A DNA stretch of 64,000 bases from Paraburkholderia lacunae (lineage in GTDB: Bacteria; Pseudomonadota; Gammaproteobacteria; Burkholderiales; Burkholderiaceae). A program made the translations under genes and the position numbers. A model generated the notes under the pieces. It worked only from the letters and a program-made list of their open reading frames with translations, was not told the origin of the DNA and did not search any database. Each line of letters starts with the position of its first letter. The stretch's first letter is position 1. The stretch is taken from assembly GCF_003353175.1 (NCBI RefSeq), contig NZ_QHKS01000003.1, positions 364,052 to 428,051 on the forward strand. The letters are read 5' to 3'. Positions 1 to 9,182 of this stretch are shown piece after piece.

Positions 1-155
1 CACAGCATTGCATCGACCTTGCGGTGACGGAAGGCCACCCACGCGATCTGCACCAGCGTGGCGACGATCGCCACTGCCGTCGCCGTGAAAATGCCCCATA
101 CCTTGAAGGTGACGAAGAACAGGATGATCGGGAACAGATCGAACAGGAATTTCAT
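1..155 (-). CDS. yciB: Septation protein A / inner membrane protein YciB (5' part only)
   Basis: This is the N-terminal part (about 51 residues) of a reverse-strand gene that continues past the left edge. The start is the ATG complementary to 153-155. The reading begins [14 protein letters not shown] and continues through [18 protein letters not shown], the signature N-terminus of the IspZ/YciB family: two closely spaced hydrophobic helices followed by the basic stretch FRHRKVD. The family is a polytopic inner-membrane protein of about 180 residues linked to cell-envelope maintenance and septation. The upstream gene on the same strand is msrB, 272 bp away; no gene was seen in that gap. No strong Shine-Dalgarno is visible before this start. 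Confidence 0.88.
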   Translation of the reverse strand, partial: MKFLFDLFPIILFFVTFKVWGIFTATAVAIVATLVQIAWVAFRHRKVDAML

Positions 156-427
156 TATCTGGTCGGGAATTCGGAGAGTGAGTCAGTGAGTCGGACAGGA
201 AGGGGCGCTTTAGCGGCGCGCCCGGTGGTGTGCGTGCTGAAGAGTCCGTCGCTGCGGCCGGCGGCCGGGCGCGCCGCGCCGGCCGGTGTTGGCGGCCGCG
301 CTTTGCCTGACTGCCGGCAACGGCTCGGCCGGTTCGCAAGCTGGATGAAGGGGCCTCGCGACCGGCCGACGATCAAGGAGGCAGTTTAGTGCATGCCGGC
401 CGGCAACGCGCCGGACTCCGCGCTGCG

Positions 428-850
428 TTACTTGGGCTCGAATTGTAACGCAGCCGAATTGATGCAGTAGCGCAGGCCGGTCGGCGCCGGTCCGTCTTCG
501 AACACGTGACCCAGATGCGCGCCGCAATGCTTGCACTGCACTTCAATGCGCAGCATGCCGTGCGAGCGGTCGGTTTTCTCGGCGATCACTTCGCCGTTGA
601 TTGGCTTGAAGTAGCTCGGCCAGCCGCAACCGGCGTCGAACTTGGTGTCCGATTCGAACAGGGGCGTGCCGCAGCAGACGCAGTCATAGATGCCGCGCTC
701 CCAGTGGTCGTGGTAGCGGCCGGTGAACGGCCGTTCGGTGGCGGCGTGGCGCGTCACCTGATATTCGATGTCGGACAGCTGCTTGCGCCACTCTTCGTCG
801 TCTTTCTGCACGGCCGGGGCGCCGGTCCTGAGGTCGTCGGGGTTGTTCAT
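428..850 (-). CDS. msrB: Peptide-methionine (R)-S-oxide reductase MsrB
   Basis: The 140-residue protein reduces methionine-R-sulfoxide in oxidised proteins. It has the two zinc CxxC pairs of the family (CVCCG near the middle and CKHCG further on), the GCGWPSY motif, the [10 protein letters not shown] block, and the resolving/catalytic region RYCINSAAL at the C-terminus. The start at 850 (MNNPDDL) was chosen because it gives the usual MsrB length; a longer in-frame reading to 958 has no family similarity and runs back towards selO. It lies just downstream of selO on the same strand (53-bp gap), so two redox-protection proteins may be co-transcribed. Confidence 0.95.
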   Translation of the reverse strand: MNNPDDLRTGAPAVQKDDEEWRKQLSDIEYQVTRHAATERPFTGRYHDHWERGIYDCVCCGTPLFESDTKFDAGCGWPSYFKPINGEVIAEKTDRSHGMLRIEVQCKHCGAHLGHVFEDGPAPTGLRYCINSAALQFEPK

Positions 851-902
851 GGTCGGGGTTCCTGTCTCGAGTTTGTTGTTGGAGCGTGCTTGCAGCGGCG
901 CT

Positions 903-2474
903 TCACGAAGAGCAACTGACTTCCAGCGAGCTTGCCCAATCCGGCGGCAATCCCGCATACGCTTCGTGTTCCGGCTGCTCGTCGAATGGACGGCGCAGCA
1001 CCGCCGCCAGACGTTCCACTTCGGAGAAGTCCTTCTCCTTGGCGCGGCGGATCGCTGTTTCCGCCAGGTGATTGCGAAGTACGAATTTGGGGTTCACACG
1101 GTTCATTGCAATGGCGCGCGCGGCGTCGTCGCGTGTTTCCTGCGACAGTCGCGCGCGGTAATCGTTCGCCCACGCATCGAAGGCTGCGCGCTCGAGGAAC
1201 AGATCGCGCGCCGGCGCGTCGCCGCTCGCATCGTGCTTCGACAGACGCGCCAGATGGCGGAACGTCAGCGTGAAATCCGCACGGTTCGCGTGCATGATTT
1301 CGAACAGGCGATTGACCAGCGAAACGTCGTCGGATGCAGCGTCGCCGTCGCGTTCGATTTCGAGGCCGAGCTTCGCGCGCATGCGCCGCTCCAGCGCAGG
1401 CGCGAAACGGTCCTTGAAGCCGCCGAGCACGCGTTGCGCATCTTCGATCGCGTTGTCGCCGCGCACGCTTTCTTCGTGCTGTGCGCCGATGAGCGGCAGC
1501 AGGCCCTGCGCGAGGCAGAAGAGGTTCCAGTACGCGATCTGCGGCTGCATCCGGTACGCGTAACGGCCTTGCGAGTCGGAGTGATTGCAGATGTAGCCGG
1601 CATCGAAGCCGTCCATGAAACCGAACGGGCCGTAGTCGATCGTGAGGCCCAGAATCGACATGTTGTCGGTGTTCATCACGCCGTGGCAGAAGCCGACCGC
1701 TTGCCATTCGACCATCAGGTCGGCCGTCGACAGCACCGCTTCGTTCAGCAGCGCGAGATACGGGTCGTCGGCTTCGCGGCAATGCGGATAGAAACGCTCG
1801 ATGACATGATCGGCGAGCGCTCGCAGTGCGTCGGTGCGGTCGTTCGAATAGAAATGTTCGAAGTGCCCGAAGCGCACGAAGCTCGGGGCCACGCGCGTGA
1901 CCACCGCGGCGGTTTCGATTTCCTCGCGCCGCACCGGCTGGTCGGAGCCGATCACGCACAGCGCGCGGGTAGTTGGAATACCGAGGTGGTGCATCGCCTC
2001 GGAGCACAGATACTCGCGAATCGACGAACGCAGCACCGCGCGGCCGTCGCCCATGCGCGAATAGGGCGTGCGCCCCGCACCTTTGAGTTGCAGCTCGAAG
2101 CGTTGGCCGTCATGTTCGATCTCGCCGAGACCGAGCGCGCGGCCGTCGCCGAGCTGGCCGGCCCACACGCCGAACTGATGCCCCGAATACACCGACGCGT
2201 ACGGCAGCGCCTCGGCCGGCCATTCACGCGTGGCGTTGCCGCAGAAGAGTTCGGCGAAGCCGGGATCGTTCTGGAGCCCGGGTTCCAAACCGAGCATCGC
2301 GGCGGTTTCCGCCGAGAAGCCGACGACGTACGGCGCACTGAGCGGCGCCGCGGGCAGGCGCGTCAGAAACGTGCTGCCGAGCCGCGCGAAGGCGCTTTCG
2401 GGCGAGGTGGCAAGAGCGTCGGAAAGAGCCGACAAGGGCCCGGATAGCCCTGCAATGCTTGGGGAAAACGACAT
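903..2474 (-). CDS. selO: Protein adenylyltransferase SelO (YdiU/UPF0061)
   Basis: A 523-residue pseudokinase-fold protein. Members of the family transfer AMP from ATP to Ser/Thr/Tyr of target proteins in redox stress. Visible family signatures are [56 protein letters not shown] and [12 protein letters not shown]. The protein ends in Cys-Ser-Ser, the bacterial counterpart of the selenocysteine-Ser-Ser end of eukaryotic SelO. The start at 2474 ([10 protein letters not shown]) gives the normal family length; the open frame continues upstream, but that part is the antisense of the ligase gene. It is divergent from the acyl-CoA ligase (187-bp gap) and upstream of msrB. Confidence 0.95.
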   Translation of the reverse strand: MSFSPSIAGLSGPLSALSDALATSPESAFARLGSTFLTRLPAAPLSAPYVVGFSAETAAMLGLEPGLQNDPGFAELFCGNATREWPAEALPYASVYSGHQFGVWAGQLGDGRALGLGEIEHDGQRFELQLKGAGRTPYSRMGDGRAVLRSSIREYLCSEAMHHLGIPTTRALCVIGSDQPVRREEIETAAVVTRVAPSFVRFGHFEHFYSNDRTDALRALADHVIERFYPHCREADDPYLALLNEAVLSTADLMVEWQAVGFCHGVMNTDNMSILGLTIDYGPFGFMDGFDAGYICNHSDSQGRYAYRMQPQIAYWNLFCLAQGLLPLIGAQHEESVRGDNAIEDAQRVLGGFKDRFAPALERRMRAKLGLEIERDGDAASDDVSLVNRLFEIMHANRADFTLTFRHLARLSKHDASGDAPARDLFLERAAFDAWANDYRARLSQETRDDAARAIAMNRVNPKFVLRNHLAETAIRRAKEKDFSEVERLAAVLRRPFDEQPEHEAYAGLPPDWASSLEVSCSS

Positions 2475-2660
2475 ATTGAGCGCCTCTGGATTAACCGATA
2501 TTGTAAGTCCGCGCCCGCGGAGCTGCTGGCTGGCCTTTCCCCAGCGGCGCCCGCGTGCTGGGCGCCCCCGCCGAAGCCCCCCGCGGCACGTAGAAAAACG
2601 CAACCCCGCAAACCCATCGCAACCCCGATTGACGGAAACAAGGCGAGGAGACCTCTCTTT

Positions 2661-4337
2661 ATGACGACGCCGCTGCTTGGCCAGATGATGGACGTGCCGC
2701 TCACCGTGTCTTCGTTGCTCGCGCATGCCGCGCGGCATTTCGGCGACACCGAGATCGTGTCGCGGCGTATCGAAGGCGACGTGCATCGCTACACCTATCG
2801 CGACTGCGAAAAGCGCGCGAAGCAGCTGGCGCAGGCGCTGATCGCGCTGGGCGTCGAACCCGGCGAGCGGGTCGCCACGCTGGCCTGGAACGGTTACCGG
2901 CACCTCGAAGCGTATTACGGCACCCCCGGCTTCGGCGCGGTGTGCCACACGATCAATCCGCGCCTCTTTCCCGATCAGATCGCCTACATCGTCAATCACG
3001 CCGACGATGCGTACGTGCTGTTCGATACCACGTTCGCAGCGCTCGTCGATTGTCTCGCGCCGCAGTGTCCGAAGGTGCGCGGCTGGATCGCACTCGCCGA
3101 CGCAGCGCATCTGCCGAAGATGCAAACGCCCGTGCTCAGCTACGAGACGCTCGTCGCCGCGCAGGACGGCAACTACGCCTGGCCGCCGCTCGACGAACGC
3201 CAGGCGTCATACCTGTGCTATACGTCCGGCACCACCGGCAATCCCAAGGGCGCGCTGTATTCGCATCGCTCGACCGTGCTGCATGCGTTCGGCGCTTCGC
3301 TGCCCGACGCGATGAGCCTGTCCGCGCGCGACTCCGTGTTGCCGGTCGTGCCGATGTTCCATGTGAACGCATGGGGCATTCCGCACGCCGCGCCGCTGAC
3401 CGGCGCGAAGCTGGTGTTTCCCGGCAAGGATCTCGACGGCAAATCGCTGTATGAGCTGATGGAAAACGAGCGTGTCACGTATTCGGCCGGCGTGCCCACC
3501 GTCTGGCTCGGCTTGCTCAACTACTTGCGCGAGGCAGGAGTGCGCTTTTCGTCGCTGAACCGCACGGTGATCGGCGGCTCCGCGTGTCCGCCGGCCATGT
3601 TGCGCACGTTTCAGGACGAATACGGCGTCGAAGTGATTCATGCATGGGGTATGACCGAGATGTCGCCGCTCGGCACCCTGTCGAAACTGACGTGGGAACA
3701 AAGCCAGCGCTCGCCGGACGAGCAGCGCAAACTGCGCGAAAAGCAGGGTCACGTGCTCTACGGCGTCGACATGAAAATCGTCGGCGACGATGGGCGCGAT
3801 CTGCCGTGGGACGGCGTCGCGTTCGGCGATCTGCACGTGCGAGGGCCGTGGGTGATCGACCGGTATTTCCGCAAGGACGATTCGCCGCTGGTGGACGGCT
3901 GGTTTCCCACCGGCGACGTCGCCACCATCGACCAGGACAGCTTCCTGCACATCACGGATCGCTCCAAGGACGTGATCAAGTCGGGCGGCGAATGGATCAG
4001 CTCGATCGATATCGAGAACGTCGCGATCGCGCATCCGGCGGTGGCGGAAGCGGCGTGCATCGCCTGCGCGCATCCGAAGTGGACCGAGCGGCCGCTGCTG
4101 GTGGTGGTCAAGCGCGCCGCTTTCGATGTGACGCGCGAAGAACTGCTCGCGTTCTATGACGGCAAGGTCGCCAAATGGTGGATTCCCGACGACGTCGTAT
4201 TCGTCGACGAATTGCCGCACACGGCCACCGGCAAGCTGCAGAAACTCAAGCTGCGCGACCTCTTCCGCGACCACGTGCTGCCGTCCGCGCTCGCGGATGA
4301 AAAAGACTGTCCGCTTGCCAGGGGAAACCCCGTCTAA
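2661..4337 (+). CDS. Acyl-CoA synthetase (AMP-dependent ligase, long/medium-chain fatty acid type)
   Basis: A 558-residue ANL-superfamily enzyme that activates a carboxylic acid to acyl-CoA through an acyl-adenylate. It shows the P-loop-like motif [11 protein letters not shown] (about residues 187-197), the A5 motif WGMTEMSP, the A7 motif [11 protein letters not shown], the A8 region [12 protein letters not shown] and the C-terminal catalytic-lysine region [13 protein letters not shown]. It resembles the DmdB/long-chain ligase branch, but the chain specificity cannot be read from sequence. It is followed by a hydratase/dehydrogenase fusion and a thiolase in the same direction, which points to activation of a fatty acid entering beta-oxidation. 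The ATG at 2661 follows the purine-rich stretch aaggcgaggagacc. Confidence 0.9.
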   Translation: MTTPLLGQMMDVPLTVSSLLAHAARHFGDTEIVSRRIEGDVHRYTYRDCEKRAKQLAQALIALGVEPGERVATLAWNGYRHLEAYYGTPGFGAVCHTINPRLFPDQIAYIVNHADDAYVLFDTTFAALVDCLAPQCPKVRGWIALADAAHLPKMQTPVLSYETLVAAQDGNYAWPPLDERQASYLCYTSGTTGNPKGALYSHRSTVLHAFGASLPDAMSLSARDSVLPVVPMFHVNAWGIPHAAPLTGAKLVFPGKDLDGKSLYELMENERVTYSAGVPTVWLGLLNYLREAGVRFSSLNRTVIGGSACPPAMLRTFQDEYGVEVIHAWGMTEMSPLGTLSKLTWEQSQRSPDEQRKLREKQGHVLYGVDMKIVGDDGRDLPWDGVAFGDLHVRGPWVIDRYFRKDDSPLVDGWFPTGDVATIDQDSFLHITDRSKDVIKSGGEWISSIDIENVAIAHPAVAEAACIACAHPKWTERPLLVVVKRAAFDVTREELLAFYDGKVAKWWIPDDVVFVDELPHTATGKLQKLKLRDLFRDHVLPSALADEKDCPLARGNPV

Positions 4338-4479
4338 CGATAAATTGAACGAGCGTGCTTTTTTGTGTATTCTGCCTGCTGACCCCGGAAAAGTCGGACA
4401 CAAAGTTGGACAATGAGCCAACTCGATGAACCGGACGGGCGGCGCGTCATGCGTCGCCTCATCGCATGGAGGCACGCAG

Positions 4480-6579
4480 ATGGCAGTGGACTACACGACT
4501 CATGACGGCGTGGCCGTCATCACGCTGAACAATCCCCCCGTAAACGGCCTCGGCCTCTCGACGCGAGCCGGTATCGTCGAAGGGATCGAGCGCGCGCAGA
4601 ACGATCCGGCCATCAAGGCGATCGTGCTGACGGGCGCGGGCAAAGCCTTCTCGGGCGGCGCCGACATCATCGAATTCAATACGCCCAAGGCCACCCAGGA
4701 GCCGACGCTCGCCACGGTCATCAAGACTGTCGAGGGCAGCGCGAAGCCGGTGGTCGCGGCGATTCACAGCGTCGCGATGGGCGGCGGTCTGGAACTGGCG
4801 CTCGGCGCGCATTACCGCATCGCCGCACCCGGCGCGCAGATCGCGCTGCCGGAAGTGAAGCTCGGCATCCTGCCGGGCGCGGGCGGCACGCAGCGTCTGC
4901 CCCGTGCGATCGGCCTCGAAGCGGCGCTCAACATGATCGTCTCCGGCGCGCCGGTGATGTCGGAGAAGTTGGCCCATTCCGGGCTGGCCGACTCGGGTCT
5001 GTTCGACGAAGTCGTCGAAGGCGATCTGGCCGAAGCGGCGCTCGCGTTTGCCCGCAAGGTCGGCGCGAAAGAAGGCCCGCATCCCAAGGTGCGCGAGCGC
5101 AAGATCGAACATCCCAATGCGGCCGGTTTTATCCAGTTCGCACGCAATAGCGTCGCGGCTGTGGCGAAAAATTTCCCGGCGCCGCAGAAATGTATCGACG
5201 CCGTGGAAGCAGGCGTGCAGAACGGTTTCGACAAGGGGCTCGCGTTCGAGCGCGAATGTTTCATCGCGCTCGTGCAAACGCCCGAGAGCCGCGCGCTGCG
5301 TCATGCGTTCTTCGGCGAACGCGCGGCGAGCAAGATCCCCGATGTGCCGTCCGATACGCCGGTGCGCGACATCAGGCAGGTCGCCGTGATCGGCGCCGGC
5401 ACGATGGGCGGCGGCATCGCGATGAACTTCATCAATGCGGGTATTCCGGTCACGCTGCTGGAAACGAAGCAGGAGGCGCTCGAGCGCGGGCTGGCTACGA
5501 TCCGCAAGAACTACGAAGCCACGGTCAAGAAGGGCAAGCTCAAGCCCGAGGCGCTCGAACAGCGCATGGCGCTGATCACGCCCACGCTCTCCTACGACGA
5601 TCTGAAGAACGCCGACCTGATCGTCGAAGCCGTGTTCGAGGAACTCGGCGTGAAGGAGCAGGTGTTCAAGCGTCTCGATGAGATCGCGAAACCCGGCGCG
5701 ATCCTGGCGTCGAATACCTCGACTTTGGACGTCGACAAGATCGCGGCCTTCACGAGGCGTGCGCAGGACGTGGTCGGCATGCACTTCTTCAGCCCGGCCA
5801 ACGTGATGAAGCTGCTCGAAGTCGTGCGCGGCAAGGAAACGGCGAAAGACGTGCTCGCCACCGTCATGCAACTAGCGAAGAAGATCAGGAAGACCGCGGT
5901 CGTCTCGGGCGTGTGCGACGGCTTTATCGGCAACCGGATGATCGAGCAGTACGTCCGCCAGGCGCTCTTCATGCTCGAAGAGGGCGCGCTGCCCGCGCAG
6001 GTGGACAAGGCCATCGAGAAGTTCGGCTTCGCGATGGGGCCGTTCCGCATGAGCGACCTGGCGGGTAACGACATCGGCTGGGCGATTCGCAAGCGCCGCT
6101 ATCTGGAACATCCTGACATGCACTATTCGAAGATCGCCGACCGTCTGTGCGAGACGGGGCGTTTCGGTCAGAAGACCGGCGGCGGCTGGTACGACTACAA
6201 GGCGGGCGACCGCACCGCGTATCCGTCGAAGGTGGTCGACGAGATGATCGCCGCTTACTCGAAGGAAACTCACGCTGAGCGCCGCAAGATCAGCGACGAG
6301 GAAATCGTCGAACGCCTCGTGTTCGCGCTCGTGAACGAAGGCGCGAAGATTCTCGAAGAGGGCATTGCGTCGAAAGCGTCGGACATCGACATGGTCTATC
6401 TGACCGGCTACGGCTTCCCGCTCCATCGCGGCGGTCCGATGCTGTATGCGGACACGGTCGGCCTTTACAACGTGGAGCGCGCGATTCGCCGCTATGCGTC
6501 GCGGCCGAATGGCGATGCGTGGCAGCTGGCGCCGAGCATTGAGGAACTGGCGGCGAAGGGCCGTGGTTTTAATGGCTGA
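4480..6579 (+). CDS. Fused enoyl-CoA hydratase / 3-hydroxyacyl-CoA dehydrogenase (FadB/FadJ-like)
   Basis: A 699-residue bifunctional beta-oxidation enzyme. The N-terminal part (about 1-190) is a crotonase domain with oxyanion and active-site blocks GKAFSGGADI, MGGGLELALG and PEVKLGILPGAGGTQRLP. From about residue 305 there is an NAD-binding Rossmann domain (GAGTMGGGIAMNF), then the dehydrogenase His region (GMHFFSPANVMKLLEVV) and two C-terminal 3HCDH-type domains (DGFIGNRM, GYGFPLHRGGPM). Hydration of enoyl-CoA and NAD-dependent oxidation of the 3-hydroxyacyl-CoA are expected. The start MAVDYTTHDG at 4480 has GGAGG-type Shine-Dalgarno just upstream; an in-frame ATG at 4426 is less likely. 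The thiolase for the last step follows after a hairpin-rich gap. Confidence 0.92.
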   Translation: MAVDYTTHDGVAVITLNNPPVNGLGLSTRAGIVEGIERAQNDPAIKAIVLTGAGKAFSGGADIIEFNTPKATQEPTLATVIKTVEGSAKPVVAAIHSVAMGGGLELALGAHYRIAAPGAQIALPEVKLGILPGAGGTQRLPRAIGLEAALNMIVSGAPVMSEKLAHSGLADSGLFDEVVEGDLAEAALAFARKVGAKEGPHPKVRERKIEHPNAAGFIQFARNSVAAVAKNFPAPQKCIDAVEAGVQNGFDKGLAFERECFIALVQTPESRALRHAFFGERAASKIPDVPSDTPVRDIRQVAVIGAGTMGGGIAMNFINAGIPVTLLETKQEALERGLATIRKNYEATVKKGKLKPEALEQRMALITPTLSYDDLKNADLIVEAVFEELGVKEQVFKRLDEIAKPGAILASNTSTLDVDKIAAFTRRAQDVVGMHFFSPANVMKLLEVVRGKETAKDVLATVMQLAKKIRKTAVVSGVCDGFIGNRMIEQYVRQALFMLEEGALPAQVDKAIEKFGFAMGPFRMSDLAGNDIGWAIRKRRYLEHPDMHYSKIADRLCETGRFGQKTGGGWYDYKAGDRTAYPSKVVDEMIAAYSKETHAERRKISDEEIVERLVFALVNEGAKILEEGIASKASDIDMVYLTGYGFPLHRGGPMLYADTVGLYNVERAIRRYASRPNGDAWQLAPSIEELAAKGRGFNG

Positions 6580-6720
6580 CGGGGCTGAGCGGGCTGAGTC
6601 CGCTGAGTCGGCTGAGTCGGCCGCCCGGCAGAAAATGAGTGAAACGAGTGGGTGGCGCGGCCGAGCGAAAACGCCGGCGCGCCGTCATCGACCTCTGGAA
6701 GCACCAGCCAACTTGTATGG

Positions 6721-6846
6721 GACCGGAGTAGGCGCTAAAGCGCCAACTCCGGTCGACCGCTGCGGGCCTGGAGTAAGTGCTGAAGCACTAACTCCAGGCA
6801 ACCTCAGCATGGGACCGGAGTAGGCGCTAAAGCGCCAACTCCGGTC
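6721..6846. repeat. Cluster of three palindromic hairpin repeats with compensatory changes
   Basis: Three hairpins lie at 6721-6754, 6767-6798 and 6813-6846. Copies 1 and 3 are identical: an outer 9-bp stem beginning gaccggagt, an unpaired A on each side, an inner stem ggcgct/agcgcc and a 2-nt loop. Copy 2 keeps the same fold (outer cctggagt, inner agtgct/agcact) although several bases differ, and both sides of each changed pair changed together. The last copy ends 16 bp before the thiolase ATG. It may be a REP-like intergenic element, an mRNA-processing or stabilising structure, or a regulator site between beta-oxidation genes. Confidence 0.85.
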
Positions 6847-6862
6847 GACACAGGAGACTTGC

Positions 6863-8041
6863 ATGACTGACGCTGTAATCGTATCGACTGCCCGTACGGG
6901 TCTCGCCAAATCATGGCGCGGCGGATTCAACATGACGCACGGCGCGACCCTCGGCGGGCACGTGACGCAGGCCGCCGTCGAGCGCGCGAAGCTCGACCCG
7001 GCGCGCGTCGAAGACGTGATCATGGGCTGCGCGAATCCGGAAGGCGCGACGGGCATGAACATCGCGCGGCAGATCGCGCTGCGCGCCGGTTTGCCGGTCA
7101 GCGTGCCAGGCATGACGGTGAACCGTTTCTGCTCGTCGGGTTTGCAGACCATCGCACTCGCCGCGCAACGTGTGATCGCCGGTGAAGGCGACGTGTTCGT
7201 CGCGGGCGGCGTGGAATCGATCTCGTGCGTGCAGAACGAGATGAACCGCCACATGCTCACTGAAGGCTGGCTCAGCCAGAACAAGCCGGAAATCTACTGG
7301 TCGATGTTGCAGACGGCCGAGAACGTCGCGAAGCGCTACTCGATTTCGAAGGAGCGCCAGGACGAATACGGCGTGCGCTCGCAGCAGCGCGCCGCGGCCG
7401 CGCTCGAAGCCGGCAGGTTCAAGGACGAAATCGTTCCGCTGACGGTGCTCGCCGGCGTCGCCGACAAAGCGACAGGACGTCTCTACACGAAGGAAGTGAC
7501 GGTCAGCAGCGATGAAGGCATTCGCGCCGACACGACGCTCGAAGGCGTGTCGAAGATCCGCACGGCGCTGCCGGGCGGCGTGATTACCGCGGGCAATGCG
7601 AGCCAGTTCTCGGACGGCGCGTCGGCTTGCGTCGTGATGAACGCAAAGGTTGCGGAGCGCGAAGGTTTGCAGCCGCTCGGTATTTTCCGCGGCTTCGCGG
7701 TGGCCGGTTGCGAGCCGGACGAGATGGGTATCGGCCCGGTGTTCGCGGTGCCGAAGCTGCTCAGGCAAGCGGGTCTCAAGGTCGAGGACATCGACCTGTG
7801 GGAGCTGAACGAAGCGTTTGCGGTGCAGGTGCTGTATTGCGCCGACAAGCTCGGTATTCCGCACGACCGTCTGAACGTGAACGGCGGCGCGATTGCGGTC
7901 GGTCATCCTTATGGCGTATCCGGTGCGCGTTTGACCGGCCATGCGTTGATCGAAGGCAAGCGGCGCGGCGCGAAGCTGGTCGTCGTGACGATGTGCATCG
8001 GCGGCGGGCAGGGCGCGGCGGGCCTGTTCGAAGTGGTTTGA
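6863..8041 (+). CDS. Acetyl-CoA C-acyltransferase (thiolase)
   Basis: A 392-residue thiolase that cleaves 3-ketoacyl-CoA with CoA, or condenses two acetyl-CoA. The nucleophilic cysteine is in [14 protein letters not shown] (about residue 90). The C-terminal catalytic blocks are [19 protein letters not shown] (His about 348) and [12 protein letters not shown] (Cys about 378). Length and motifs are normal for the family. With the preceding ligase and hydratase/dehydrogenase it completes a beta-oxidation set, so a FadA-type degradative role is inferred. Its TGA touches the stop of the convergent lipoprotein gene at TGATCA. Confidence 0.93.
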   Translation: MTDAVIVSTARTGLAKSWRGGFNMTHGATLGGHVTQAAVERAKLDPARVEDVIMGCANPEGATGMNIARQIALRAGLPVSVPGMTVNRFCSSGLQTIALAAQRVIAGEGDVFVAGGVESISCVQNEMNRHMLTEGWLSQNKPEIYWSMLQTAENVAKRYSISKERQDEYGVRSQQRAAAALEAGRFKDEIVPLTVLAGVADKATGRLYTKEVTVSSDEGIRADTTLEGVSKIRTALPGGVITAGNASQFSDGASACVVMNAKVAEREGLQPLGIFRGFAVAGCEPDEMGIGPVFAVPKLLRQAGLKVEDIDLWELNEAFAVQVLYCADKLGIPHDRLNVNGGAIAVGHPYGVSGARLTGHALIEGKRRGAKLVVVTMCIGGGQGAAGLFEVV

Positions 8042-8554
8042 TCAAGGCAAAGCGATTCCCGACGCGGGCAGACTCAACGTACCCCGATCGATGAAACGCG
8101 TAGCGCCTGTGAAGCCGTCGGCGAGCTTGCCGCGCAAGACGTACGGAATCTGCCCGGATTGCGCTGAGTCGGCGAATGCGAAGGCCTGGCGAACGGCGGC
8201 GAAGGCGGGCACCGTCAGCGGCACATCGACCACGGTTTCGCCGAAGCGCGGCACGGTGCCGCTCTGATCGCTGACGCCGCTCGCGAACAGCTTGCCGTTC
8301 AGTTCGAGGTCGAGCGAGACGCCGGTATAGGCGACGGCGGATTCGTTGGGATTCTGTACGCGCAGTTTGACGTTGAAGCGCATCTCGAGGCCCTGGCCAT
8401 CGATCGGCTCGATGCCCGCCACGCTCACGCGCAGCGGGTCGCCGCCAAAGAGACCCGCGCAACCGTTGAGCGTCAGCGTGACGACGGCGAGGATCGCGGC
8501 CAGCAGGGTGGGGCGGCCGGACAGCAGCGCGCGAAAGAAGGACATGACCGGCAC
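8042..8554 (-). CDS. LEA type 2 (WHy-domain) family lipoprotein
   Basis: A 170-residue predicted lipoprotein. An N-terminal hydrophobic stretch ends in a lipobox-like LNGCAG with the acylated cysteine at about residue 32. The rest is a single beta-rich domain of the LEA-2/WHy type, with the family-like segments PNESAVAYTGVSLDLELNG and TVVDVPLTVPAF. Such proteins are thought to help protect against desiccation or stress; the exact role in bacteria is unknown. A shorter start at 8545 (MSFFRALL) is possible. It is convergent with the thiolase gene with no gap and so is probably not part of that operon. Confidence 0.8.
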   Translation of the reverse strand: MPVMSFFRALLSGRPTLLAAILAVVTLTLNGCAGLFGGDPLRVSVAGIEPIDGQGLEMRFNVKLRVQNPNESAVAYTGVSLDLELNGKLFASGVSDQSGTVPRFGETVVDVPLTVPAFAAVRQAFAFADSAQSGQIPYVLRGKLADGFTGATRFIDRGTLSLPASGIALP

Positions 8555-8632
8555 CTCGAAGGAAGCGGGTTAGGTCATGCATTGTACCGGCCGGTTTTGC
8601 GGCCGAAGAGCAGGGGCAAGCCGGGCTACGTA

Positions 8633-9004
8633 TCAAGCCGGGCTGCGCAGCAGGATTCTGACCAGGTTGGACAGGCTGCGCGCGATCTGACGGATGAAGC
8701 CGTTGTTTTCAGGCCGCTGCGGTTGAACAAGGAACGCCGCCGCGCGTGGGAGTGCCGCGCTGATCGACACGACGCCGCGCTGTGGCGTGACGTATTGCTC
8801 GCCTTCATGCACGGTGATCCACGTGGGCATGACGGTGTCGCCCAACCACGCCAGCGAATGGTCGCGAAAGCCGAGTTGCAGATTGCCTTCGACGGCCACG
8901 ATCGAGGTTTGCTCCCGCAGTTCGAGCAGGGTCACCTGACCGGCGCGAAGGCGTGAACTGGCGGTTTCGCGAGGCAAGGAGGCGCGGGATTGAAGGGCAG
9001 GCAT
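8633..9004 (-). CDS. DUF2917-like small protein
   Basis: A 123-residue protein without signal peptide or membrane helix. The central part (GQVTLLELREQT, then a Gly-rich beta segment and DTVMPTWITVHEGEQYVTP) fits the cupin-like DUF2917 family of beta-proteobacteria, whose function is unknown; I assign this from memory of the family pattern only. It is divergent from the MocR-type regulator at 9183 with a gap of about 180 bp. That arrangement is typical of a regulator and its target, so this gene is a candidate target of that regulator. Confidence 0.6.
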   Translation of the reverse strand: MPALQSRASLPRETASSRLRAGQVTLLELREQTSIVAVEGNLQLGFRDHSLAWLGDTVMPTWITVHEGEQYVTPQRGVVSISAALPRAAAFLVQPQRPENNGFIRQIARSLSNLVRILLRSPA

Positions 9005-9182
9005 GATCGATTCCTTTAAACCGTTTTCATGCCATCAAGCTTATGGAGTCCTTCGACGTGACAACAGCCGCAGCCATCCGCGATGTGAACCGGTACAGCC
9101 GAAGATTTTCGCATGCTGTATCGGTCGCAATCGCGGTGATGTGTATCTGTTGCGGCGTGCAAACAGTCCGCACCATCGGCTC

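Noticed and set aside
768..2447. Plus-strand open frame of 559 codons over selO
   Set aside because: Antisense of a clear selO gene; Arg/Ala/His-rich composition typical of GC-driven shadows; no family signature.
3207..4475. Minus-strand open frame of 422 codons over the acyl-CoA ligase
   Set aside because: Antisense shadow of a well-defined enzyme gene.
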